Source: Putridiphycobacter sp965230195 (GTDB taxonomy: Bacteria > Bacteroidota > Bacteroidia > Flavobacteriales_D > Crocinitomicaceae). Taken from it: DNA of 64,000 nt. The position numbers and the translations under genes were made by a program. The notes beneath the pieces are model-generated. The model was not told where the DNA came from and made no database searches. It saw only the letters and a list, made by a program, of their open reading frames with translations. Shown here piece by piece: positions 43,489 through 51,286 of this stretch (positions are counted from its first letter, which is position 1; each line of letters starts with the position of its first letter). The stretch covers positions 5,518,001 to 5,582,000 of the forward strand of contig OZ245997.1 of assembly GCA_965230195.1 (NCBI GenBank), in the 5' to 3' direction.

Positions 43489-44785
43489 AAATAAGTGGTA
43501 AAATACTGTTCCATTTATAAATGGATTGAGTTAATTAATTTATTACTGTATAGCCTCGCCTCAATTATTCCATCATTTGACTAAGCACTTAAATTTTTAC
43601 AAGATGTTCAACTTAACAATTTTGTATATTAAATTGACTTTAAGTTCTTATTATCAAAATGGATAAGTCTCAACATGAAGAACCTGATCTGATGGTGTAT
43701 ATCAGATCTCAGTTTCATTTTGAGATGCGATCAGGATATTTTCTCTGCTTAATAAATCAATGATTCTGCCATCAATAAATTCAAAATGTCCTCTCGTCAA
43801 TCTACTTGATACTTTACATGTCAATAGTTAACAAGACTATGATAACGGTGTTATCGGGACTTGAAACCAAATGATTTCATATCCTCTTCGATTAAAATTC
43901 CGGCAGGAATTTGTTTTCGAAAAAAGAATACTTGTGTTTGGGCCTTGACGACCAAACGAAATAATTGGTTAGGAAATAGAATTTAACCTTTCTAAAATGA
44001 TGCTCCAGCGATACAATCGATAGTGAAAAGCGTGATTTTAATTTTCTTAAATTCAAGACTAACTTGGTCTTGAAGACCGTGTTGAGTTTTATTTTTTTTC
44101 TTTTCATATGTGTTAAATTGATGACTTAAAACGGGATTTTACATTAATAACCAACGATCTATTCCAATTGAGTTCAGCCGGAAGTTCCCAACACCGCCGG
44201 TTCCATCAATTTGATTTTTCGAATTATACTTTAGCCTAAAAAATCAAGAATAAGAATCCTATCATCATATAATGCTAATCCCAAAAAGTTACATTTTTTT
44301 GTTTTTCTATTGAGTCCACATACTAAAAAACTAAATCCAAACAGGTATAACCTTCTGTATTAAAACCACTAAATCAATCACTTATAAAAAACCAGGAAAT
44401 ATCAGCCTGGTAAGAACAAACAGGATTGCTATAGTGTTGTTGTATTTTTAACGTTTTTTACCCGTTGATGTTGTCTAAAATTCAATAAAATTTGAATTCC
44501 TACCTCTGGAGAATCATACTAAAATCCATCCAAAATCATGCCAGTCAGCAATGGGTAAATCCTATTTATTCTTTCATAAACAATTGGTATTATAGTTTCC
44601 AATTTAAAAAATTTAGTGGGTCTTAAAATTAAATAATGGTTAAAAAACATTAATCCAAAAAAACTGCCATCCTCAATTAAGACCCACTAAAACTATTTTC
44701 GTGATTATTTCAATCAATTTTGAGCTCAGATACAGGAGTATTATTTTGTGAAATAATACCATTTACCCGATACCAGAATTATCAT
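43489..44785. other. 1.3-kb non-coding gap inside the eCIS locus
   Basis: No frame here is convincing; a 71-codon frame at 43892-44107 has an unlikely, Lys/Phe-rich composition and a 34-codon one begins at 43659. The stretch ends with a 15-bp perfect inverted repeat (44612-44626 / 44677-44691) that looks like the 3' end of the gene at 44786. In an otherwise packed locus the gap may be a decayed gene, or a regulatory or attachment region. A short GGTCTTGAAGACC palindrome followed by a T-run lies near 44070-44100. Confidence 0.5.
44606..44691 (-). terminator. Large hairpin with 15-bp perfect stem, likely 3' end of the 198-aa gene's transcript
   Basis: TTTAGTGGGTCTTAA (44612-44626) is the exact reverse complement of TTAAGACCCACTAAA (44677-44691), 50 bases apart. 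Read leftward, the second arm runs into TTTTTT. The long loop is unusual for a terminator; a small palindromic insertion is the alternative. Confidence 0.5.
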
Positions 44786-45382
44786 TTAGGTAATTTGATT
44801 CAAAAAAGAGGCTTTAATACTCCCTCCACCAGGTAATTGATAATCCAATATTGTATTGATCTGAATATCTTCCTCTTCATTAATCGCCGCTTTTAGTTCC
44901 TCTGAATTATTTTCAATAAAGCTGTTCAAAAGATTTCTCGTCATCTCATTTTTTCGATAATGAGAATAATGATCAAAAAGTATATCAATATACTGTTTAA
45001 CACCCAGCCGGATCCCAGCTTCCTGAAGAAATATAATTTTTCGCTCACGTCTTTTCCTTACTATATCTGCACTTTCGGTAATTGAAAGCGGAACAAAAAC
45101 TGTTTTTACCAAAACCGGATCTTCAAAAACATCAAACCAATTAATAGTAATATTTAAACCGGTTAAAAAGCCATCAGTATCAATCACATCTTCGAACGAT
45201 TTTTGGATCGCCAATTCGGTTTGAGCATTGTCATTATAATAATTAGCCAAAACTTTCCGGCCTTTGTCGTACTTTGGTTCTCCTTTAACTATATTATTCA
45301 AAACCGTTATATCAACAGCCATTATTTCCTGAGGTGATTTACCTCTCAAATGTGTATTATATTTAAATATTTTTAATTCCAT
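44786..45382 (-). CDS. Unknown eCIS-locus protein, 198 aa
   Basis: This soluble, mixed alpha/beta protein (start MELKIFKYNTHLRGKSPQEI) has a charged helical stretch (RKRRERKIIFLQEAGIRLGVK, abridged here) and a C-terminal LPGGGSIKASFLNQ. No family was recognised. It is the third and last gene of a leftward unit with the 54-aa HTH gene and the 290-aa protein, 9 bp after the latter, and is followed by the large 15-bp-stem hairpin. A structural or fibre-assembly role is conceivable only from location. Confidence 0.5.
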   Translation of the reverse strand: MELKIFKYNTHLRGKSPQEIMAVDITVLNNIVKGEPKYDKGRKVLANYYNDNAQTELAIQKSFEDVIDTDGFLTGLNITINWFDVFEDPVLVKTVFVPLSITESADIVRKRRERKIIFLQEAGIRLGVKQYIDILFDHYSHYRKNEMTRNLLNSFIENNSEELKAAINEEEDIQINTILDYQLPGGGSIKASFLNQIT

Positions 45383-45391
45383 TGCTTTAAT

Positions 45392-46264
45392 TTATTGGTA
45401 ATCACACTCTATTCTGAAACTCTTTCCGGAATCTACTTTAGCAGTACCTCCCCAAAGGTTAAGATGATTAACAGCAGGATTTAAAAATGCCGTTGACAAT
45501 AATTCCCCTGTTTCCTCATTAAACAGTTTGCATTCAATTTTTTTAGTTTCGTTGGTCAGGTCAGCCTTATATCTAAAGGATACCTGGTCAGAAAGATTGT
45601 AAAAAGTAAATGTACTGTCCTCTTTACGGAAAAGGCTCATGTGCTCAGAAGATGTTGTTTTATAGCTTATATTGGCACTGGTATTATTAAAAAATCTGAT
45701 ATTTCCCTGGTCCTCTTCAATGCTTTGACTGAAAGTTTCCTTTTCAACTGAAATTTCCATGTCTTCGTAGATCTCATTAACTTCTATTTTTTGACCACTT
45801 AAATCTGATAAATTATGTCCAACCAACCGCAAAAACTCCTGCCCCGGACCTAAACTTATACTAAAAGAAATGTATTCGTTCTCTTTTAGTGTTTGAACTG
45901 CTGCTTCTTTAACAGTTAAAGTGTAAAGTCCTTTACTCAACAAGCGGAATTCTCTACTGAAACGACTCGAACCTGTTAGTTTTAATACCTGTTCAGATTT
46001 GTCAGCCCAGGTAAAAGCAATATCAATAAAATCTTCTGCCATCCCACTGACATTTGATCGAATAATAGGGTATTCACTATACTCAATTCTGTTTGCCAGG
46101 TCTAAAATGGTCTTTTCAGATAGTCCTGCAATCAGCGCTTCGGGGTTTACTTTTTCATATTCATCTTTATGAACAAACGCGTCAATTAATTTCTCAAAAT
46201 CTTCCTGTCCTGGTTTTTTGTTTGTTTCAAAAAACGTTTTTAGTTTTTCTCTTGATTCTGTCAT
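45392..46264 (-). CDS. eCIS-locus protein with tail-fibre-like N-terminus, 290 aa
   Basis: The start (LKTFFETNKKPGQEDFEKLIDAFVHKDE, split over residues ~8-36) has the 'F-x-T-x-K-P-x-x-x-x-F-x-x-L-I-D-(S/A)-F-x-H-K-D-E' pattern that opens many Bacteroidota phage-tail and fibre proteins. The rest (~60-290) is all-beta, with repeated YTLTV/FTFYNL strands and a jelly-roll-like feel. It would suit a receptor-binding fibre, though no trimerisation motif is obvious. It lies between the small HTH gene and the 198-aa gene. Confidence 0.55.
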   Translation of the reverse strand: MTESREKLKTFFETNKKPGQEDFEKLIDAFVHKDEYEKVNPEALIAGLSEKTILDLANRIEYSEYPIIRSNVSGMAEDFIDIAFTWADKSEQVLKLTGSSRFSREFRLLSKGLYTLTVKEAAVQTLKENEYISFSISLGPGQEFLRLVGHNLSDLSGQKIEVNEIYEDMEISVEKETFSQSIEEDQGNIRFFNNTSANISYKTTSSEHMSLFRKEDSTFTFYNLSDQVSFRYKADLTNETKKIECKLFNEETGELLSTAFLNPAVNHLNLWGGTAKVDSGKSFRIECDYQ

Positions 46265-46280
46265 TTTTTCCCCGTAATAA

Positions 46281-46445
46281 TTAGTTTATTTCATTGGTAA
46301 GAATGTTATAAATCGTTCGTTCGGTCAAAAACAACATTTCAGAAAGCTCTAGTATTACAACTTTCATTTGCTTACTCTTGTTTGCATTGATATAGTCAAT
46401 CACAAAGTCTCTTCTCTTTTTTAGTAATGCCTGATTTCTTTTCAT
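46281..46445 (-). CDS. Small helix-turn-helix protein, 54 aa
   Basis: This short frame reads MKRNQALLKKRRDFVIDY (residues 1-18), a helical middle, and ends in SEMLFLTERTIYNILTNEIN, a helix-turn-helix-like unit. Small HTH proteins of the form '...ILxxxFFLTERTIxxII' are common beside prophage-like and tail loci in Bacteroidota. It starts 311 bp from the divergent S24 repressor gene and ends 16 bp before the 290-aa gene. It may be a second regulator or antirepressor of the locus. It is short, but its composition and the HTH make it credible. Confidence 0.6.
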   Translation of the reverse strand: MKRNQALLKKRRDFVIDYINANKSKQMKVVILELSEMLFLTERTIYNILTNEIN

Positions 46446-46556
46446 TTTTTAATTATCTAAATATGTTTATAACTGCTTTTTCTGTATTTATACAGACTAA
46501 ATTTAAAATCTGAGTTTTTTACAAATATCAAACAATTGTTTTAAATAATTGCAATC

Positions 46557-46719
46557 ATATTACGGAAATTTGCAATAGTTTCACAAATATTAGGGAATTT
46601 TTTTCCAGTTTTATTCATCTTTAATACAGAATGTTAATAAGAAAGCCGCGAAAAACCTGCATTTTTTCTGTCAAATAACCGGAAATATTATTTATATTTG
46701 CAACATATTATGGAATTTT
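46557..46719. promoter_or_regulatory. Three operator-like boxes, ATATTAnGGAA(A/T)TTT
   Basis: The copies are ATATTACGGAAATTT (46557-46571), ATATTAGGGAATTTT (46587-46601) and ATATTATGGAATTTT (46705-46719). The first two start exactly 30 bases apart, near three helical turns. The third overlaps the expected transcription start of the repressor gene. Box 1 also sits in an imperfect dyad, TATTACGGAAATTTGCAATA (46558-46577). This is the layout expected for an autoregulated repressor that also controls the divergent gene. Confidence 0.55.
46693..46700 (+). promoter_or_regulatory. Bacteroidota -7 promoter element TATATTTG for the S24 repressor gene
   Basis: A perfect TAnnTTTG match 56 bases before the ATG. 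The third operator-like box starts five bases after it, over the expected transcription start. The -33 element is not clear. Confidence 0.5.
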
Positions 46720-46756
46720 ATCGTTCTATTTATTATTATTAACCGAATTATTTTGT

Positions 46757-47572
46757 ATGGAAATACATGAACGCATCAAGCACATCATTGGCCTTCTGGG
46801 GCTAAACAACAATTCATTTTCCAGGCTGATTGGTGTTACCAGCACTACTATTGATAGTATTACAACCGGAAGAGTTCAACCGGATGGCAGCCGAAAAAAA
46901 ACGAAACCAGGTTTTGATTTATTAAACAATATCATCAAGGAGTGCAATATTAATCCGGAATACCTTTTTGGACAAAGTGATGCTGTTTTTAACAGTGAAA
47001 AAAATACTTACGCATTAGGGATGCCTAAGGTCATTACCGTAAAAGAAGATGGCAATGAAAACATCAGCTATATTGGAGGTCAGGCCCGTGCCGGTTACCT
47101 CGAAGGCTATGGTGATCCGGAATACATAGAGACTCTTCCTTCTTTTAGTATGCCAACTCTTCAAAACGGTACTTTCAGGTGTTTCCAAATCAAGGGAAAC
47201 TCAATGTACACCACCCTTTGTGATGGCGATTTACTTTTTGGTAAATACGTCGAAAATTTTGATGACATTATTGACAGTCGAATCTATATTATTGTCAGCA
47301 AAAATGATGGCGTTGTTGTAAAACGTGTACTTAACAGAATTAACGAAAGTGGAAAACTTATCCTTAAATCAGATAATAAGGATGGTAATTATCCTATGTA
47401 TTCGATTAATGCCGAAGACATACTTGAAATTTGGTATGCCACAATGTACGCGTCAAAACAAATGCCTGACCCTGTTAATATTTATGAAAAACTTCATACC
47501 ATGGAAAGTAAATTATTTGAGTTAGAAGATTTGTATCAAAGGATTTCTCCGCTCCGTAAAAAAGAATCATAA
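46757..47572 (+). CDS. LexA/CI-like HTH repressor with S24 autopeptidase domain
   Basis: An N-terminal helix-turn-helix (residues ~5-70; NSFSRLIGVTSTTIDSITTG) is joined to a peptidase S24 domain (~105-245). The catalytic pair is complete: Ser149 in KGNSMYTT and Lys189 in GVVVKRVL, 40 residues apart. A cleavable Ala112-Gly113 bond in GQARAGYL lies 37 residues before the serine, the spacing found in LexA and UmuD. It should repress its targets until RecA-stimulated self-cleavage. It is the only rightward gene in the eCIS block and is divergent from the small HTH gene. It probably controls that unit and perhaps the whole locus. Confidence 0.85.
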   Translation: MEIHERIKHIIGLLGLNNNSFSRLIGVTSTTIDSITTGRVQPDGSRKKTKPGFDLLNNIIKECNINPEYLFGQSDAVFNSEKNTYALGMPKVITVKEDGNENISYIGGQARAGYLEGYGDPEYIETLPSFSMPTLQNGTFRCFQIKGNSMYTTLCDGDLLFGKYVENFDDIIDSRIYIIVSKNDGVVVKRVLNRINESGKLILKSDNKDGNYPMYSINAEDILEIWYATMYASKQMPDPVNIYEKLHTMESKLFELEDLYQRISPLRKKES

Positions 47573-47574
47573 AC

Positions 47575-47610
47575 CCATCCCACTTATCACGTATGTGACA
47601 AGCCGGATGG
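47575..47610. terminator. Hairpin between convergent repressor and 257-aa genes
   Basis: CCATCC (47575-47580) pairs with GGATGG (47605-47610), with an inner TCAC-GTAT-GTGA stem. No T-run follows, so its termination strength is uncertain. Confidence 0.4.
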
Positions 47611-47631
47611 ATTATTATACCTAAGGTGCTT

Positions 47632-48405
47632 TTACTTTGCCTGACTATTCGAACAAATGGTCAAGTCTTCGACAATTCCTCCCCCATTTAATGTTACAAT
47701 ACCGATTGGAATCAACGGTTCTGCATTAATATCAAGACAATAGCTATAGATACCATCTGTTGCAGAAGGATCGAACGGCCTTGTCTTTTCTGTGTCATCA
47801 AAGATTGTAATTCCCATTGCAATTTGACTCTCTTTAATATAAACCTGTCTTGCTTTTTCTTTATCAAGTGGCCTGTCACATTCATTTTCATCAAAGAACC
47901 AAATACCCTGAGCCTGAGCACATGGAGAAATCGCTTTAACCTGGCCATCAGCAATAATTTCAATTTGGTTGACAGAAATTTGCGGGTTTTCATCTGTTCC
48001 CTCTTCCATTCGGTAGTACCCCACACTCAACGGTGTTTTTCCTTCAGCATCTTCGAAAAGTGTTGCACCCACCTCAATTGTACCATCAATATAGGCCGGT
48101 CTTCTGTCAGGTTGAAGTGTTCCACAATCTCCATCTGATTGATACAGCCTTATTTCGGTAAGACATCTTCCAACAGTAAAGGCCAAAACACCTGTCCAGG
48201 TCTCTACTTCATCTTTATCATTTGTCAGCTTGACTTCAATTAATTCATAGTCGCCATTTTCTGAAATATCAGCAATTGTAGGCGAGCTTATATTGTCGAT
48301 AGTAAACCCTATGGTATTACTTTCTCCTTGCTTGCGATACACTCCGGTTGCACTTTTAATCGGGGAGCTTGAATCGTAATTTATGGTTAATGGTATTTTG
48401 CACAT
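47632..48405 (-). CDS. eCIS-locus protein, 257 aa, paralogous in its first ~85 residues to the next gene
   Basis: Residues 1-85 (MCKIPLTINYDSSSPIKSATGVYRKQGE...WTGVLAFTVGRC, abridged) match the 105-aa protein encoded just upstream. The rest (~90-257) holds two copies of a motif with VGATLFEDAEGKTPLSVGYY / MGITIFDDTEKTRPFDPSATDG, so it is internally repeated. The domain looks all-beta, with conserved cysteines and no signal peptide. No family was recognised. It is the last gene of the main leftward eCIS run, convergent with the repressor gene. A decoration or fibre-tip role would fit. Confidence 0.55.
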   Translation of the reverse strand: MCKIPLTINYDSSSPIKSATGVYRKQGESNTIGFTIDNISSPTIADISENGDYELIEVKLTNDKDEVETWTGVLAFTVGRCLTEIRLYQSDGDCGTLQPDRRPAYIDGTIEVGATLFEDAEGKTPLSVGYYRMEEGTDENPQISVNQIEIIADGQVKAISPCAQAQGIWFFDENECDRPLDKEKARQVYIKESQIAMGITIFDDTEKTRPFDPSATDGIYSYCLDINAEPLIPIGIVTLNGGGIVEDLTICSNSQAK

Positions 48406-48454
48406 ATCTTTTGTTTATCTGTTATGTTCCTACTAAACTTTTATCTTCAAACCA

Positions 48455-48772
48455 TTACATGGTTTGTGCAGGATTACAACACTCTGAACTTCCTGAAAAT
48501 TCAACAGAAGTAATTGACAATGGTGTTTCACATTCTGTAATGCTAAATGCCATTACACCAGTCCATTCATCTTGTTGCCCACTTTCGTTATCCAATACAA
48601 TTCTAACCAATTCATAGTTCCCGTTTACTGCAATATCTGGTAAACTAGGTGTTGTAATATCATCAATTGGAAATTCTATTAAAGTGGTCTCACCCTGCTT
48701 ACGATAGAAACCTTTTGCCGTTTTAATTGCTGAACCTGAGTTATAGTTTATTCTTAATCCTATTTTACACAT
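48455..48772 (-). CDS. eCIS-locus small beta protein, 105 aa, paralogue of the next gene's N-terminus
   Basis: The whole length corresponds to the N-terminal domain of the 257-aa protein: MCKIGLRINYNSGSAIK, GFYRKQGE, a D-I-A-V-N-G-N-Y-E-L strand and WTGVMAFS. The last ~20 residues (ITSVEFSGSSECCNPAQTM) are shared with the C-terminus of the 818-aa protein (ITSVGFSGESDCCNPK) encoded upstream, not with the 257-aa paralogue. The gene lies 39 bp after the 818-aa gene. The shared tail suggests a common docking or cross-linking element. Confidence 0.55.
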   Translation of the reverse strand: MCKIGLRINYNSGSAIKTAKGFYRKQGETTLIEFPIDDITTPSLPDIAVNGNYELVRIVLDNESGQQDEWTGVMAFSITECETPLSITSVEFSGSSECCNPAQTM

Positions 48773-48811
48773 AACTTTTGTTTGATTTAATTTTATAATT
48801 TGACTTTATTT

Positions 48812-51268
48812 TTATTTGGGATTACAGCAATCTGACTCACCGGAAAAACCAACTGATGTAATATTCATTTCATTCCTGTTACAGCAATACGGATTGGAAA
48901 TAGTAACAGAATGTAAATAAAACACATCATACCAATCAGAAAATTCCACTGTTCTAGCACAGCCTTCTTCTCGTTCTATTTTTACCTTAACCACTGGTTT
49001 AGGGTTTAAATGTTTAGCATAAGTATGTTTGACTATTCCACCAGAATCAGGCACCTCTTGTACATAATTATTTGTTCCTAAGAAATCCCATGAATAAGTA
49101 TAATTTGCGCCGTCATTGTTTACAACTTTAAAACTAACCTCAACTGTATTGCTATCAGGCATAACTACTTCATCAATAGTAATATTTACATCAGGTTGAT
49201 CAAGAACAGTAATTTCGGCAGCTATTGGTTTGCCGTTAACCGTAAACTGAATTGCTTCTCCTAAATGAGATGCAAAAGCAGAATGGCCGGGGTCAAAAAT
49301 ACTTTTGTCTCCCTGTTTTGGAATTTCCAAAATCTCCGTATCATTAACAAATGCTTTTACTACCCCATCAACAGGTTGAACATTCATTTGGAAAGGATCG
49401 TCATATACACAAATTTGCTCTGGTAATATCAAACCAACTTTCTTTGGCTTACCACAACATAAGTATGGTAAAGCAAAATCGGCCACCACTTTTTTATCTG
49501 ATTCGGAATTGTAAACCAAAATAAATGTTCCACCTGCCGGTACTCCGGCTTTGTGCGACATTCCGGGATGTTTCTCGAGATAGTCAAAAAAGTAAGCCTT
49601 GGTTTCATCCTGATTATTTCCCAATTCCTCTAACGATAATGACATGACATCAAAAGGCAATTGGTATTGAGCCTTCTTAAGCTCAAGTTGATTCACTGCT
49701 GAAGTTAAGTCACCTCCCTGGTGCCCTTCAATTCTGTAGAATGTATGCTCCTTCAAATCATCATAAACTGCACTGATATCTATGCCACCAAAAGCGGAGG
49801 AATAATAACTTAAATGCTTATCCCAGTTTTGTTGTTTAGTAATTTGATAATTCCAGTTTTTAAGTAATCCTTCGTCGAAAGAATAGTAAAAAGGCACTGC
49901 TTTATTGCCTAACAGATCATAGTGTTGAGATGGAATAACTTTGACAGGTGGGGGATTTAAAAATAAGTCAGTATCAATTGGATAAAATTTTAAAATCTGC
50001 TTGTTAAATCTACCGATAAGGAAATTTATTTTTCCAGAAATATCTTTTTCATCCAGATTTTGGGCATTATAAAATGCATGCCTGTATTCATTTTTTGAAG
50101 TTTCATCCCATACCCCCCCTAACATTAAGTGTTTTGGAAAGGCATGAATATCAGGAAAACATAAAACCCTGTAATCGTGTAACAGATCCTTAATTTCATT
50201 ATAAGTTTCAACTAATTCCTTTACAAAATCATAACAATACTGAAAACCTGAATGTTTAGCAAATCCCTGATCCAAAATATTTTGAAGTGAAAATCCATCC
50301 TTCTCAAAATTGTTTTCAGTTTTAAAATAATCTGTTATTTTTTTAAAACCATCCTCAATATTATTGATCAGTTCAGTATCCTTGGCAATCACCTCATACT
50401 TGTCCTGCATGGTCCATTCTGTTAATGAATCTTCATCAAAAAACACCCGTTTAACACTTATTTCAGGTAATGTTTTAAGTAGTTTATCACCATCCCTATC
50501 CTCGAATATTGAATCCGATTTCAATACATTTTGTATCCCCTCCTCGGTAGTCAACAATAGTTTAACATCTGCCACCTGTACTTCTCCGTGGTTATCACAA
50601 TCTACTCCTCTACACGGCTTTTCTTCTTTTTCGTATGACTCAACATACAGAATCAGATATTTATAATCCTGATCAATATTCTGAAAGCTTTTGAAACCAT
50701 TTAACCCTTCAATTTCCTGATCTGTTGCTAACTCCAGTAATGGAATTTGTTCGCTTGTATTTTCATCATAAAATGCCGGATAGCCTACTTTGCTATTATC
50801 GTATTCTTTAAAAAAAGTGTACTGCTTATTTTCAATAGAAATATTCTGAATCAGATCTCCGTCTCCGTTCTTACTAGAAGTCTCCGCCTGCTTTAATGTT
50901 ACCAGGTCACCATCAGTTGTTACCCCAACACCTTGTGATAGCTGAATACCTGCAAGCTGACTATTTTGAGGGAGTCTGACATTACTGACAGACCTAAGTT
51001 CATTTGATTCTGCCTCCTGAGGTCTTGCAACATTACTCAAAAAAACGGATTGAGCCAAAAATGCACCAGTTCGGGACTGAACAGAACTGCGGTAAAATAA
51101 TTTGTGCTCAAATCCACAGGCTACACCAACACCATGCAGCAGCAATCTGGACAATCTTGTTTGATCTTCAAATGAGTCTAAAAACTCATTAAATTGCTTG
51201 TGATCAACATACTGCCCCTTACTAAACTTCCGGTATTGGGTAGTTATATTATTTAATTTATTACTCAT
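48812..51268 (-). CDS. Large eCIS-locus protein, 818 aa, paralogue of the 1096-aa protein
   Basis: The N-terminus (LNNITTQYRKFSKGQYVDHK, QFNEFLDSFEDQTRLSRLLL, GVGVACGF) matches the neighbouring 1096-aa protein almost position for position, and similarity continues through CRGVDCDNHGEVQ, FPKHLMLGGV, HTFYRIEGHQGG and FALPYLCCGKP. Near 650-790 is a PKD-like beta domain (YTYSWDFLGTN...VKHTYAKHL). It ends in ITSVGFSGESDCCNPK. No signal peptide or membrane helix is present. No family name was recognised, but the setting between baseplate and accessory genes suggests a baseplate-periphery or fibre-linked structural part. Spacing to the paralogue is 18 bp. Confidence 0.65.
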   Translation of the reverse strand: MSNKLNNITTQYRKFSKGQYVDHKQFNEFLDSFEDQTRLSRLLLHGVGVACGFEHKLFYRSSVQSRTGAFLAQSVFLSNVARPQEAESNELRSVSNVRLPQNSQLAGIQLSQGVGVTTDGDLVTLKQAETSSKNGDGDLIQNISIENKQYTFFKEYDNSKVGYPAFYDENTSEQIPLLELATDQEIEGLNGFKSFQNIDQDYKYLILYVESYEKEEKPCRGVDCDNHGEVQVADVKLLLTTEEGIQNVLKSDSIFEDRDGDKLLKTLPEISVKRVFFDEDSLTEWTMQDKYEVIAKDTELINNIEDGFKKITDYFKTENNFEKDGFSLQNILDQGFAKHSGFQYCYDFVKELVETYNEIKDLLHDYRVLCFPDIHAFPKHLMLGGVWDETSKNEYRHAFYNAQNLDEKDISGKINFLIGRFNKQILKFYPIDTDLFLNPPPVKVIPSQHYDLLGNKAVPFYYSFDEGLLKNWNYQITKQQNWDKHLSYYSSAFGGIDISAVYDDLKEHTFYRIEGHQGGDLTSAVNQLELKKAQYQLPFDVMSLSLEELGNNQDETKAYFFDYLEKHPGMSHKAGVPAGGTFILVYNSESDKKVVADFALPYLCCGKPKKVGLILPEQICVYDDPFQMNVQPVDGVVKAFVNDTEILEIPKQGDKSIFDPGHSAFASHLGEAIQFTVNGKPIAAEITVLDQPDVNITIDEVVMPDSNTVEVSFKVVNNDGANYTYSWDFLGTNNYVQEVPDSGGIVKHTYAKHLNPKPVVKVKIEREEGCARTVEFSDWYDVFYLHSVTISNPYCCNRNEMNITSVGFSGESDCCNPK

Positions 51269-51286
51269 TTTAGTCTTTTTTTAATG

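Larger units (their letters stand above)
46446..46756. other. Divergent control region between the small HTH gene and the S24 repressor gene
   Basis: 311 bp, strongly A/T-rich, with no frame. It contains three copies of a 15-bp box (46557-46571, 46587-46601, 46705-46719) and a perfect TATATTTG -7 element at 46693-46700. No clean -7 element was found for the leftward gene. Confidence 0.6.

Noticed and set aside
43659..43763. 34-codon rightward frame starting MDKSQHEEPD
   Set aside because: Too short, on the opposite strand to its neighbours, with no promoter or motif to support it.
43892..44107. 71-codon leftward frame in the eCIS gap
   Set aside because: Composition is Lys/Phe-rich and unstructured, no recognisable motif or spacing to neighbours, and the region is A/T-rich enough to give such frames by chance.
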